DNA from: Yeosuana sp043876835
GTDB lineage: Bacteria; Bacteroidota; Bacteroidia; Flavobacteriales; Flavobacteriaceae
Assembly: GCF_043876835.1 (NCBI RefSeq)
Contig: NZ_JBAWJZ010000001.1
Location: 372,001 to 436,000, forward strand
Length of the DNA stretch: 64,000 nucleotides
Direction: 5' to 3'
The position numbers were made by a program, and so were the translations under genes. The notes under the pieces were generated by a model. It saw nothing but the letters and a program-made list of their open reading frames with translations. It made no database searches and was not told the origin of the DNA. This document shows, piece by piece, positions 52,631 through 61,642 of the stretch. Numbering within the stretch: the first letter of the stretch is position 1; each line of letters starts with the position of its first letter.

Positions 52631-54595
52631 ATGTCAGACAATAAACTTTGGGAGGGTTCTAAATCTTTTAAATCAAATAGCCATTTATATGATTATCAAA
52701 AGTGGTTGAAAAATAGACTTGGACTTAACTTTAATTCTTATGAAGACATATGGCAATGGTCTGTTAATAATACCAGTGATTTTTGGAAAAGCATCTGGGA
52801 TTATTTCAATGTCATTTCATATAGCAATTACGATGCTGTTTTAACAATGACCACCATGCCAGATTTTAAATGGTTTAATGGTGCCAAACTTAACTATTCC
52901 GAACACATTTTTAGATATGCTCACCACAACCAACCAGCAATCATTTTTAGCAACGAACAAGGTGATTATTTAGAATTGTCCTGGAAGGCTTTAAAGGATA
53001 AAGTAGCATCTATGGCTTCGTACTTAAAATCAATAGGTGTTGGTAAAGGAGATTGTGTGGTTGCTTTTTTACCAAATGTCCCTGAAGCGACTATTTCTTT
53101 TTTAGCAGCAAATTCTATTGGTGCCATCTGGTCCAGTACATCGCCAGATTTTGGAACTGAAAGTGTTATAGATAGATTTGCTCAAATTAAACCTAAAGTT
53201 CTTATAACTGTTGACGGCTATTTTTATAACGGAAAACCTCATGATAAAACCAGCATTGCTATAAATATTGCAAAAGCATTGCCTACTTTAAAACAAGTTA
53301 TCGTTTTACCTTATTTAAATAAAAATGATATATCTGCTTTCCCAAAAGATTTTATAAGCATCAATTCTATTTTTGAAACTTTTGAAGATGAACTGGTTTT
53401 TGAACCTGTAGATTTTAATCATCCTATTTGGGTTTTATATTCTTCAGGAACCACAGGCTTGCCTAAAGCCATTGTTCATTCTCACGGTGGTGTTTTATTA
53501 GAACACTTAAAATACATGGCTTTCCATAATGATGTACATCAAGAGGAACGTTATTTTTGGTACACTACAACAGGATGGATGATGTGGAATTTTTTACAAT
53601 CTGCTTTATTAATGGGTGCATCCATAGTATTGTATGATGGCAGTCCAACGTATCCAGATTTCAACAAGCTTTGGGAGTTTTCAGAAAAAATTAAGATAAC
53701 TCATTTTGGTACCAGCGCACCTTTTTTGGTAGCAAGCATGAAAAATAACATAACTCCAAAAAATCAATATGACCTAAATACATTGCGCTCAATAAGTTCT
53801 ACAGGAGCCCCTTTACCTTTTGAAGCTTTTGAGTATGTTTATAAAAATATAAAGTCTGATGTATGGTTATGTTCTATGGCCGGCGGAACCGATGTATGTA
53901 CTGCCTTTGTAGGTGGCACACCTTTTTATGCTGTTCATTCAGGAGAGATTCAATGTAAGACTTTGGGTGTTTCATTATATGCTTATGATGATAACGGACA
54001 ACCCATTGAAGACGATTTAGGTGAAATGGTGATAGATGAGCCAATGCCTTCAATGCCAATATATTTTTGGAACGATGATAACAACAAACGCTATAAAGAA
54101 AGCTATTTTGAATATTATCCAGGAAAATGGAGACATGGTGATTTTATAAAAATTAATTCCAAAACTCATGGAATTGTCATTTATGGCAGATCTGACGCAA
54201 CATTAAACCGTCACGGAATTCGAATTGGCACGAGTGAGATTTATAGATGCATAAATAAAATAAAGTCCATTGAAGATTCCCTTATTGTGAATTTAGAGCT
54301 TGAAGGCGGACTACATTATATGCCTTTATTTGTAAAGATGAAGCCCTCATTTAAATTAACCAATGAAATAAAATCAGATATAAATAATCAGCTTAAAAAA
54401 GAATATACACCAAGGCATGTGCCCGATGAGATTATTGAAGTTCCAGATATACCTTATACCATAAGCGGAAAAAAAATGGAAGCTCCCATTAAAAAGATTT
54501 TACTTAAAATGCCTTTTGAAAAATCGATTAATATAGATTCTATGAAGAATCCTGAATCAGTTGATTTCTTTGTTGAGTTTGCAAAAACAATTTAA
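52631..54595 (+). CDS. Acetoacetate-CoA ligase
   Basis: A 654-residue adenylate-forming enzyme that activates acetoacetate to acetoacetyl-CoA. The N-terminal part matches acetoacetyl-CoA synthetases (SNYDAVLTMTTMPDFKWF, then GAKLNYSEHIF). The AMP-binding motif LYSSGTTGLPKAIVHSHGG is at about 275-293, GGTDVCTAFVGGTP at about 418-431, and the C-terminal catalytic Lys lies in YTISGKKMEAPIKKIL (about 614). Acetyl-CoA synthetases differ in the N-terminal segment. It likely serves ketone body or leucine use. Its stop overlaps that of pbp1A by 4 bases. Confidence 0.93.
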   Translation: MSDNKLWEGSKSFKSNSHLYDYQKWLKNRLGLNFNSYEDIWQWSVNNTSDFWKSIWDYFNVISYSNYDAVLTMTTMPDFKWFNGAKLNYSEHIFRYAHHNQPAIIFSNEQGDYLELSWKALKDKVASMASYLKSIGVGKGDCVVAFLPNVPEATISFLAANSIGAIWSSTSPDFGTESVIDRFAQIKPKVLITVDGYFYNGKPHDKTSIAINIAKALPTLKQVIVLPYLNKNDISAFPKDFISINSIFETFEDELVFEPVDFNHPIWVLYSSGTTGLPKAIVHSHGGVLLEHLKYMAFHNDVHQEERYFWYTTTGWMMWNFLQSALLMGASIVLYDGSPTYPDFNKLWEFSEKIKITHFGTSAPFLVASMKNNITPKNQYDLNTLRSISSTGAPLPFEAFEYVYKNIKSDVWLCSMAGGTDVCTAFVGGTPFYAVHSGEIQCKTLGVSLYAYDDNGQPIEDDLGEMVIDEPMPSMPIYFWNDDNNKRYKESYFEYYPGKWRHGDFIKINSKTHGIVIYGRSDATLNRHGIRIGTSEIYRCINKIKSIEDSLIVNLELEGGLHYMPLFVKMKPSFKLTNEIKSDINNQLKKEYTPRHVPDEIIEVPDIPYTISGKKMEAPIKKILLKMPFEKSINIDSMKNPESVDFFVEFAKTI

Positions 54596-56919
54596 AAATC
54601 TAAATCGTCTGGAATATCATCCTTAACCTTTGTTCCATCAGCATTTTCTGCAGAAACATTCGTGCAATCTACATTTATAGAAAGATCAACAGGCACATCA
54701 AAGTCTTCAATAGAAACATTTAAGTCTTTATCTGCATAACAGCTTTTCATGTATAAACCCCAAATTGGTAATGCCATAGCGGCTCCTTGACCATAGGTAA
54801 TGGTTCTAAAATGAGCAGCTCTATCCTCAGCGCCAACCCAAACACCAGTCACCAAATTAGGCACCATACCCATAAACCAACCATCACTTTGGTTTTGTGT
54901 GGTTCCTGTTTTACCTGCAATTGGATTTGTAAATCCATAAGGATAACCTGTTATAATTTCTTTATAAACACCATAAGGCTCTCCTGTTCTTCTTAATCTG
55001 GCCCCAGAACCTGATTGCGTTACACCTTCCATAAGTTTTACGGTTACATAAGCCGTCTCTTCACTTAAAACATCTCTGGTTTCTGGTGTAAATTGATATA
55101 AAACGGTATCATTTTTATCAACTATAGTGGTAACCATTACCGGTTTTGTATAAACCCCTTTATTTGCAAAGGTGGCGTAAGCCCCAACCATTTCATACAC
55201 GCTTAAATCTGCCGTTCCTAATGCTATTGAAGGTACTGGAGGCACTTCAGATTCAACCCCTAATTTCTTTACTAAATCTACCACTGGCTGTGGACCAACT
55301 TTATCCATAACCCTGGCGGTAATTGTATTAACAGAATTTGCTAAGGCATCTTTTAGAGTCATTGATCCACCATAATCACCATCTGAATTTTTTGGAGACC
55401 ATGATTCAGGATTTCCATATTTTCCAGCTTCAATGGTTATTTGCGACTTTGGAAGAATATTACAAGGCGATAAATGTAACTGATCAATGGCTGCGGCATA
55501 CACAAAAGGTTTGAAAGTTGACCCTACTTGACGACTACCTGCTTTTACATGATCGTATTGAAAATGCCTATAATTAATCCCACCAACCCAAGCTTTTACA
55601 TGCCCCGTTTGTGGATCCATAGACATTAAGCCCGTATGCAAAAATGATTTATAATATCGCATAGAATCTATAGGTTTCATGATAGTATCTATTTCTCCCT
55701 TCCAAGAAAAAATACTCATCTCCGTTGGCTTGTAAAAAGATGCTTTTATTTCTGCGTCTGACTTGTCTAAATCATATTTCATCTTTCTCCAACGTTCAGA
55801 CTGTTTCATGGAACGATTCATCAAAGCATCGATTTCACTTTGGTCAAGTTCTAAAAATGGTGCTGTAGGGTTTCTGCTAGGTGTATTCTGGTTAAAAAAT
55901 TCAGCTTGCAACCTAGGCATGTGTTTTTGAACAGCATCTTCGGCGTATTGTTGCATTCTTGAATCAATCGTTGTGTAAACTTTTAACCCATCATTGTATA
56001 AGCTCCATTTTGTTCCGTCTGGTTTTGGATTATTTTTTATCCAATCTTTCATAAAACCATCTAAATAGGTTCTAAAATAAGTGGCTATTCCTTCACGATG
56101 AGATTCCGGATTATAGTTTAAATCTAATTCCGTTTTTTGTAGTGAATCTTTTACTTGCTCAGTTATATAATCGTACTTTTCCATTTGAGCCAAGACTACA
56201 TTTCGTCTGTTTCTAACTCCAATTGGGTTTTTATTTGGCCTAGGATTATATAGGGATGAATTTTTAAACATCCCAACCAACATGGCAGATTCTTTTAAAT
56301 CTAAATCTTTAGGTTCTTTACCAAAATAAATTCTTGAAGCACTTCTAATACCATCGGCATTGTTTCCAAAGTCATAAATATTAAAATATTGAGCTATGAT
56401 TTCTTCTTTGGTATATTGACGTTCTAAACGAATGGCAATAATCCATTCTTTTATTTTTTGGGTTAATCGTCCTAAAGTATTTTTCGACCCTTCGCCATGA
56501 AATAATTGTTTTGCCAATTGTTGTGAAATGGTACTTGCTCCACCACCTTTACCTAATTTAAAAACAGCTCTTAAAGTTCCTCTGGCATCAATGCCCGAAT
56601 GTTCATAATATCTGGCGTCTTCGGTAGCAATTAAAGCATCTACCAGATGTTTTGGCAATTCATCAAAACCTATTGGTGTACGGTTATCATTTAAATAAAA
56701 TTTACCTAATGTTTTTCCGTCAGATGAAATTATTTCTGTAGCTAAATTTGTGTCGGTGTTTTCTAATTGTGTATGGTCTGGAAGTTCTCCAAAAACTCCC
56801 CATGATGCTAATGAAAAAACTAGAATTATAAATAGAATTCCTGCTGAAAACAACATCCAAAACCAACGTACATATTTATCAAACTCTTGAGTGTTTTCTG
56901 TTTGTTTTGCCTTTGCCAT
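54592..56919 (-). CDS. Penicillin-binding protein 1A (transglycosylase/transpeptidase)
   Basis: A 775-residue bifunctional peptidoglycan synthase. A transmembrane anchor (about 20-40) is followed by the GT51 domain with EDARYYEHSGIDARGTLRA (about 95-115; catalytic Glu) and GGASTISQQLAKQLFHGEG (about 122-140). The transpeptidase domain has the nucleophile GSTFKPFVYA (about Ser464), SVNT (SxN element) and the KTGT motif (IAGKTGTTQNQSDGWFMG). The C-terminal 40 residues are acidic. It is 8 bases after gldH on the same strand. All catalytic motifs are intact. Confidence 0.95.
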   Translation of the reverse strand: MAKAKQTENTQEFDKYVRWFWMLFSAGILFIILVFSLASWGVFGELPDHTQLENTDTNLATEIISSDGKTLGKFYLNDNRTPIGFDELPKHLVDALIATEDARYYEHSGIDARGTLRAVFKLGKGGGASTISQQLAKQLFHGEGSKNTLGRLTQKIKEWIIAIRLERQYTKEEIIAQYFNIYDFGNNADGIRSASRIYFGKEPKDLDLKESAMLVGMFKNSSLYNPRPNKNPIGVRNRRNVVLAQMEKYDYITEQVKDSLQKTELDLNYNPESHREGIATYFRTYLDGFMKDWIKNNPKPDGTKWSLYNDGLKVYTTIDSRMQQYAEDAVQKHMPRLQAEFFNQNTPSRNPTAPFLELDQSEIDALMNRSMKQSERWRKMKYDLDKSDAEIKASFYKPTEMSIFSWKGEIDTIMKPIDSMRYYKSFLHTGLMSMDPQTGHVKAWVGGINYRHFQYDHVKAGSRQVGSTFKPFVYAAAIDQLHLSPCNILPKSQITIEAGKYGNPESWSPKNSDGDYGGSMTLKDALANSVNTITARVMDKVGPQPVVDLVKKLGVESEVPPVPSIALGTADLSVYEMVGAYATFANKGVYTKPVMVTTIVDKNDTVLYQFTPETRDVLSEETAYVTVKLMEGVTQSGSGARLRRTGEPYGVYKEIITGYPYGFTNPIAGKTGTTQNQSDGWFMGMVPNLVTGVWVGAEDRAAHFRTITYGQGAAMALPIWGLYMKSCYADKDLNVSIEDFDVPVDLSINVDCTNVSAENADGTKVKDDIPDDLDF

Positions 56920-56927
56920 ACTTAAAA

Positions 56928-57422
56928 TTAATTGCTTATTGAATTTTCAATTCTAAAACCAATATCGGTAATGCCTTCAAGTGAAACAACGCCGTTTACT
57001 TTGCCGTTTTCTCTCATTGCATGTTGAATATTTACTGTGTATTCTCCTGCTTCTTTAAACACAACTTTTTCTTTGTACCAAAGTTTGTTTTCTTTAATAT
57101 CCATTAAACCTGTGCCTAATAATTTTCCGCTTGGGTCGGCCATTCTATATTCCAAAGTATCTTTAATCGTTTTGCCGTGAGGAAAAACCATTTCAACAAT
57201 TAAAAATATATTACTGTACTTGTAATTATTAGTGTTTCTTAAATTCACAAATAAATTATAAGGTTTAATTGAATCTGGCGGATTTATTTTAAACGAAATT
57301 ATTGAATCTTTATTCCATCCGTTAGGGACAGATTTATATTGATCATAAACTCGCTTTGAATCACAAGATATCACAATAAAAGAAAAGACTAAAACAAATA
57401 ACAATACACTATTTCGCATCAT
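56928..57422 (-). CDS. gldH: Gliding motility lipoprotein GldH
   Basis: A 164-residue lipoprotein from the ATG at 57422 (MMRNSVLL); an ORF start at 57500 would put 26 residues of unrelated frame before the signal peptide. The lipobox is V-I-S-C (about 20), and the mature protein starts DSKRVYDQYKSVPNGWNKDS, a good match for GldH with its conserved IISFKINPPDSIKPYNLF. GldH is needed for Bacteroidota gliding along with the T9SS. The start overlaps the 3' end of ricT by 14 bases. In Flavobacteriaceae the order ricT-gldH-pbp1A is commonly conserved. Confidence 0.9.
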   Translation of the reverse strand: MMRNSVLLFVLVFSFIVISCDSKRVYDQYKSVPNGWNKDSIISFKINPPDSIKPYNLFVNLRNTNNYKYSNIFLIVEMVFPHGKTIKDTLEYRMADPSGKLLGTGLMDIKENKLWYKEKVVFKEAGEYTVNIQHAMRENGKVNGVVSLEGITDIGFRIENSISN

Positions 57423-58581
57423 TTTTAGCGTTTTGAGGTTTTCTCTTATTTTTATTGTTCCTTTTATTTTTACGTTTATTATTAGGTTTTGGACTATCAA
57501 AACGTGTTAAACTATCTTGACCAACAACGTTTTCGAATTCGGTTTTAGTATCTTCCATCAACTCTGAAGCGTATTCTTCTAAGCTTGCAACCTTTTTATT
57601 TTTTTTATTCAGACTAATAATTTCATTGGCTTGGTCGGTAGTAATTTTATGCCAATTCATCCATTCGCCTTCATAAGCATACCACATATGGCCTTTAAAA
57701 ATATCTGTTTTTTGGCAAACAGCAGTGCCTTTTTCTGTTTGAAGTTTAATTTCTGTTTTAGGAAAACCTTTCAACGCATCTAAATAAGTATCTAGCTCAT
57801 AATTTAAGCAGCATTTTAATTTACCACATTGTCCAGCTAGTTTTTGGGGATTTAATGATAACTGCTGATATCTTGCTGCTGATGTACTTACTGAACGAAA
57901 GTCTGTTAACCATGTTGAACAGCATAATTCTCGTCCGCATGAGCCAATACCGCCAAGTCTTGAAGCTTCTTGACGAAAGCCTACTTGCTTCATTTCTATT
58001 CGGGTTCTAAACTCTTTTGCAAAAAGCTTAATAAGCTCTCTAAAATCTACTCTATCTTCAGCCGTATAATAAAAAGTGGCTTTACTGGCATCTCCTTGAA
58101 ATTCAATGTCTGAAATTTTCATTGCCAATTTTAAGTCGATAGCAAATTGACGAGCTTTAACCTTCATAGGCTCTTCCTTGTCTCTGGCATCCGACCAAAT
58201 ATCTATATCTTTTTGTCCAGCTTTCCTGTAAATTTTTAAAATTTCATCGCCTTCTTGGGAAAAGTTTTTACGCTTCATTTGAACACGTACCAACTCGCCC
58301 GTTAGGGTAACCATTCCAATATCATGACCAGATTGCGCTTGTGTTGCTACAACATCACCAATACTTAATGTTAAATTTTCAGTGTTTTTATAGTAGTGTT
58401 TTCTTCCGTTTTTAAAACGAACCTCAACCCAATCAAAAGGTTTTTCTCCGTTAGGAAGCGACATATTGGCTAGCCAATCAAAAACCGTGAGTTTATTACA
58501 ACTATCGGTGCCACAAGTGCCATTGTTTTTACATCCTTTTGGTGGACTGCCATCTTCAGTTGAACAACTGTTACAAGCCAT
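57409..58581 (-). CDS. ricT: RicT-family (PSP1-domain) iron-sulfur regulatory protein
   Basis: A 390-residue cytoplasmic protein. The core has the PSP1 domain with the Cys motif GGIGSCGRELCCSTWL and a second AGQCGKLKCCLNYELD (about 195-255), the YaaT/RicT signature that in Bacillus binds Fe-S clusters as part of the Y (RicAFT) complex controlling RNA processing and sporulation. The N-terminus is additionally Cys-rich (MACNSCSTEDGSPPKGCKNN), and the C-terminus is an Asn/Lys-rich basic tail (about 365-390), possibly for nucleic-acid binding. Its partners RicA and RicF are not in this window. Confidence 0.92.
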   Translation of the reverse strand: MACNSCSTEDGSPPKGCKNNGTCGTDSCNKLTVFDWLANMSLPNGEKPFDWVEVRFKNGRKHYYKNTENLTLSIGDVVATQAQSGHDIGMVTLTGELVRVQMKRKNFSQEGDEILKIYRKAGQKDIDIWSDARDKEEPMKVKARQFAIDLKLAMKISDIEFQGDASKATFYYTAEDRVDFRELIKLFAKEFRTRIEMKQVGFRQEASRLGGIGSCGRELCCSTWLTDFRSVSTSAARYQQLSLNPQKLAGQCGKLKCCLNYELDTYLDALKGFPKTEIKLQTEKGTAVCQKTDIFKGHMWYAYEGEWMNWHKITTDQANEIISLNKKNKKVASLEEYASELMEDTKTEFENVVGQDSLTRFDSPKPNNKRKNKRNNKNKRKPQNAKNDAK

Positions 58582-58701
58582 ATTTTTTTATATTGAATTC
58601 GTTAATAAAAATTATTACGAATGAAGGTTTATAATTATTTTAAAAGGTAAAGATAAGATTATTATGTGTACTTTAAAATAGAAGTTTTATTATCATCAAT
58701 A

Positions 58702-58932
58702 CTAAATCATTTTAACACTAATAATCTTAACAGGACAAGCCTTTGAAGCATTTTCACATTCGTCAAAAATGGCGTTCTCATTTGATTTCAAAGTGAAAAA
58801 TCCTTTTTTATCGTTAGCTTTTAATAAAACGGATTTTCCATCTTTTTTTGACATTTGAAATTGTTTTGGCGCTAATTCAACACAGTAATTGCAACCTATA
58901 CATTTTTTACGCTGTAATGTGATAACAACCAT
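58702..58932 (-). CDS. 4Fe-4S ferredoxin
   Basis: A 76-residue protein that begins MVVITLQRKKCIGCNYCVEL, with the CxxCxxC cluster (Cys11, Cys14, Cys17), and has a distant CP in ASKACPVKIISV (about Cys66), together a single 4Fe-4S cluster. The middle loop (about 25-55) is rich in Lys. Its start overlaps the trhP stop by 1 base. Position and tight spacing suggest electron or cluster supply to TrhP, though this is inferred. Confidence 0.9.
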   Translation of the reverse strand: MVVITLQRKKCIGCNYCVELAPKQFQMSKKDGKSVLLKANDKKGFFTLKSNENAIFDECENASKACPVKIISVKMI

Positions 58933-60179
58933 TACACCTCCACTTTATTTTCTACAATTTTATACAATTTATCTGAAGGTCTAATTCTAAAACCTAATGG
59001 AATTGTAACTAAATCACCTTTAGCCCCTTTAGCCAATTTTTTGTCGTTCACCATCATGTCGTTCACTTCAAGTTCTTTTGCTCCTGTTGTTGGTCCTGTA
59101 ATTAAAATAGTATCTCCTATTGAAATATCGTAAGCTTCAATTTTAAATTCGCCAATTTGTGGTTTTGGGAAAAAGTGTGTGCCTTTGCCTATGTAAACTT
59201 TCTTTTGAGTAGCGTGAGAGCCAGAACCTATACTCCATTCTCCTAGTTTTTGACCTAAATAATACCCATTCCAAAAACCACGATTATATACTTTTTCAAG
59301 CTCAAGCATCCAATCAATTACTTTTTCCTTTTGATAGGTTCCTGTTTCTAAACTGTTAATAGCCTGACGATAACACGAAATAACTTTGGCTACATATTCT
59401 GGAGCTCTTCCTCTACCTTCGATTTTTAAGACTTTAATACCTGCATCTGCAACCTGATCTAAAATATCAATGGTACACAAATCTTTTGGAGACATGATAT
59501 ACTCATTATCAATCTCCATTTCAAAACCCGTCTCCTGTTCAATTACAGTGTATTTTTTTCTGCAATTTTGTTTGCAAGCGCCTCTATTTGCTGAAGAATT
59601 ATATGAATGTAAACTCATATAACATTTCCCAGAAACTGCCATACATAAGGCTCCATGACCAAAAATTTCTATCTCAATTAATTTTCCTGAGGGACCTTTA
59701 ATTTGCTCTTTTTCTATTTGTTCGGTAATCTTTTTAACTTGTCTTAAGCTCAATTCCCTACTTAAAACCATAGTGTCGGCAAACAAAGCATAAAACTTAA
59801 CCGTTTCAATGTTGGTAATGTTTATTTGAGTTGAAATATGCACTTCCATCCCAACTTCTCTCGCCGCCATAATAACAGCTTGATCCATGGCGATTACAGC
59901 CGTAATTCCCGTTTCTTTAGCTTTATTTATTAAGGTTTTTACAATGGATAAGTCGTGATCGTAAATAATTGTGTTAAGCGTTAAATAGGTTCTTACCTTT
60001 TTAGCTTTGCAACGCTTTGAAATTTCTGGCAAGTCATCTAAAGTGAAATTTATAGATGCTCTTGCACGCATATTTAGTTGTTCGACACCAAAATAGACAG
60101 AATCCGCTCCATTATCTAAGGCTGCCTGTAACGATTCAAAATTTCCAGCAGGTGCCATTAATTCTATTCTCTGCATCAT
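58932..60179 (-). CDS. trhP: tRNA 5-hydroxyuridine synthase TrhP (peptidase U32 family)
   Basis: A 415-residue U32-family protein. The N-terminal TIM-barrel-like part starts IELMAPAGNFESLQAALDNGADSVYFG (typical U32), and the Fe-S Cys cluster is in GHGALCMAVSGKCYMSLHSY and GACKQNCRKKY (four Cys, about 173-211). The C-terminal beta domain (about 320-410) is YegQ-like. In E. coli YegQ (TrhP) makes 5-hydroxyuridine at tRNA position 34 with Fe-S, without O2. It lies between trhO (3-base gap) and a ferredoxin gene (1-base overlap). Confidence 0.9.
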   Translation of the reverse strand: MMQRIELMAPAGNFESLQAALDNGADSVYFGVEQLNMRARASINFTLDDLPEISKRCKAKKVRTYLTLNTIIYDHDLSIVKTLINKAKETGITAVIAMDQAVIMAAREVGMEVHISTQINITNIETVKFYALFADTMVLSRELSLRQVKKITEQIEKEQIKGPSGKLIEIEIFGHGALCMAVSGKCYMSLHSYNSSANRGACKQNCRKKYTVIEQETGFEMEIDNEYIMSPKDLCTIDILDQVADAGIKVLKIEGRGRAPEYVAKVISCYRQAINSLETGTYQKEKVIDWMLELEKVYNRGFWNGYYLGQKLGEWSIGSGSHATQKKVYIGKGTHFFPKPQIGEFKIEAYDISIGDTILITGPTTGAKELEVNDMMVNDKKLAKGAKGDLVTIPLGFRIRPSDKLYKIVENKVEV

Positions 60180-60182
60180 CTT

Positions 60183-61259
60183 CTATTCTTGTTTACTGAT
60201 TTTAAGCGTTTCGAAAATATTTCTTAAATCCTTTTTATATGGCAAATGGTCAGCTCTTCCCTTTTTGAAAATATCATTACTATTGCCTTGTCCTTTTCTT
60301 AAGGCTTTTTGTTCTTCATAAGGCAAAGCATGTATTTCTTTACAAGTTGTAGAACAGCAATTATCCATCTCAAGTTTACACGTATCACATTGAATAAATA
60401 ATAAATGGCATGCATCATTTGCACAATTGGTATGTACATCAAAAGGTTCTCCGCATTGATGGCACTTAGCAACTATATCTGGGCTTATTCGTTCAGCTCT
60501 TCGATCATCAAACACAAAATTCTGGCCTAAAAACTTATTCTCAAGATTTTGCTCTTTTACCTGTCTGGTGTATTCAATAATACCGCCTTCCAACTGATAA
60601 ACATTTTTAAATCCTTTGTGTTTGAAATAGGCACTGGCTTTTTCACAACGAATGCCGCCGGTGCAATACATCACCAAATTTTTATCTTCTTTATGGTCTT
60701 TTAAGTCTTCTTCAATAATGTCCAACGAATCTCTAAATGTATCCACGTCTGGTGTAACGGCATTTTTGAAATGACCTATCTCACTTTCGTAATGATTACG
60801 CATATCAACCAAAATGGTTTTTTCATCTTCTATAATTTTATTGAATTGTTCCGCCGCTAAATGAATGCCTCTATTGGTTACATCAAAAGTGTCATCATTC
60901 AATCCATCAGCAACAATTTTATCGCGCACTTTTACTTTTAGCTTTAAAAATGATTTGTTGTCTTGCTCAATGGCAACATTTAACCGAATACCCTGTAGAA
61001 AAGAAATACTATCAAGGTGTTCTTTAAATTCATTAAATCTGTCTGCTGGAAGCGATAACTGCCCATTAATGCCTTCATGAGCCACATAAATTCTACCAAG
61101 AACATCTAAAGCATTCCAAGTAATAAACAAGTGATCTCTAAAAACTTGAGGATTGCCAATTTTGGCATATTGATAAAAAGAAAGTGTTAATCGACTTTTT
61201 CCTGCTTGGTCAATTAATTCTGCTCTTTCTTTTGCGCTTAATTTATTGTACAGTTGCAT
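60183..61259 (-). CDS. trhO: tRNA uridine(34) hydroxylase TrhO (rhodanese family)
   Basis: A 358-residue protein of the YceA/TrhO family that hydroxylates U34 of tRNA in an O2-dependent way. An N-terminal acylphosphatase-like domain (about 20-110) precedes the rhodanese domain (about 140-235) with the catalytic loop VMYCTGGIRCEKASAYF (Cys about 199). The C-terminal region is Cys-rich (CHQCGEPFDVHTNCAN, CDTCKLEMDNCC) and probably binds zinc. It is the first gene of the trhO-trhP-ferredoxin operon, all on the minus strand with gaps of 3 bases or less. Confidence 0.93.
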   Translation of the reverse strand: MQLYNKLSAKERAELIDQAGKSRLTLSFYQYAKIGNPQVFRDHLFITWNALDVLGRIYVAHEGINGQLSLPADRFNEFKEHLDSISFLQGIRLNVAIEQDNKSFLKLKVKVRDKIVADGLNDDTFDVTNRGIHLAAEQFNKIIEDEKTILVDMRNHYESEIGHFKNAVTPDVDTFRDSLDIIEEDLKDHKEDKNLVMYCTGGIRCEKASAYFKHKGFKNVYQLEGGIIEYTRQVKEQNLENKFLGQNFVFDDRRAERISPDIVAKCHQCGEPFDVHTNCANDACHLLFIQCDTCKLEMDNCCSTTCKEIHALPYEEQKALRKGQGNSNDIFKKGRADHLPYKKDLRNIFETLKISKQE

Positions 61260-61299
61260 GCTATACTAACGTTTTAAGGTTAAAGAATTCCCATCCTAA

Positions 61300-61316
61300 C
61301 CTTCCCAAAGGGAAGG
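61300..61316. repeat. Short palindrome, REP-like
   Basis: CCTTCCC and GGGAAGG are perfect arms around AAA. The GC-rich arm stands out from the AT-rich background and resembles intergenic repeat elements; a genome-wide count would settle whether it is repeated. Confidence 0.4.
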
Positions 61317-61372
61317 GAAATGAAATAAATGGCAAAGGTACATTTTTTTAAAAAACCTTAGCTATATCTCAT

Positions 61373-61404
61373 AAAAAAAGCACTTTATAGCTATAAAGTG
61401 CTTT
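61373..61404 (-). terminator. Orphan Rho-independent terminator
   Basis: A perfect 28-base palindrome (AAAGCACTTTATAG and its complement) is followed on the minus strand by seven T residues. It is upstream of both neighbouring genes, so it ends no known transcript. Confidence 0.65.
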
Positions 61405-61642
61405 CTTGTTTATTTGAATTAGTCAACATTGGGACTCTAATATAAGGTCACCATATATTAGAAAACCTATTTTTTAATTTAAAATTATGAGTTCAAATTT
61501 TAAAATTGGTTCTATTCATAGCAAAAATTTTCCCATGTTTCTTATTAGATACAAAATGTGGAAAAAGGTTGCGTGATAAAATTGTATTGTGACAAAAGAA
61601 GTATTATTTTAGCATACATAACTACAGAAAAAAAAATTAAAA

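Larger units (their letters stand above)
61260..61642. other. 383-base intergenic region with palindromes upstream of recA
   Basis: Between divergent trhO and recA lie a small palindrome (61300-61316), a minus-strand terminator-like hairpin (61373-61404) and a dyad (61437-61461; CTAATATA against TATATTAG with an inner GG/CC pair). The last 60 bases hold a possible recA promoter: TTGTG near 61587 and TATTATTTTAG near 61602. No protein frame is convincing. The hairpin cannot end either flanking gene, so a small RNA on the minus strand is possible. Confidence 0.45.
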
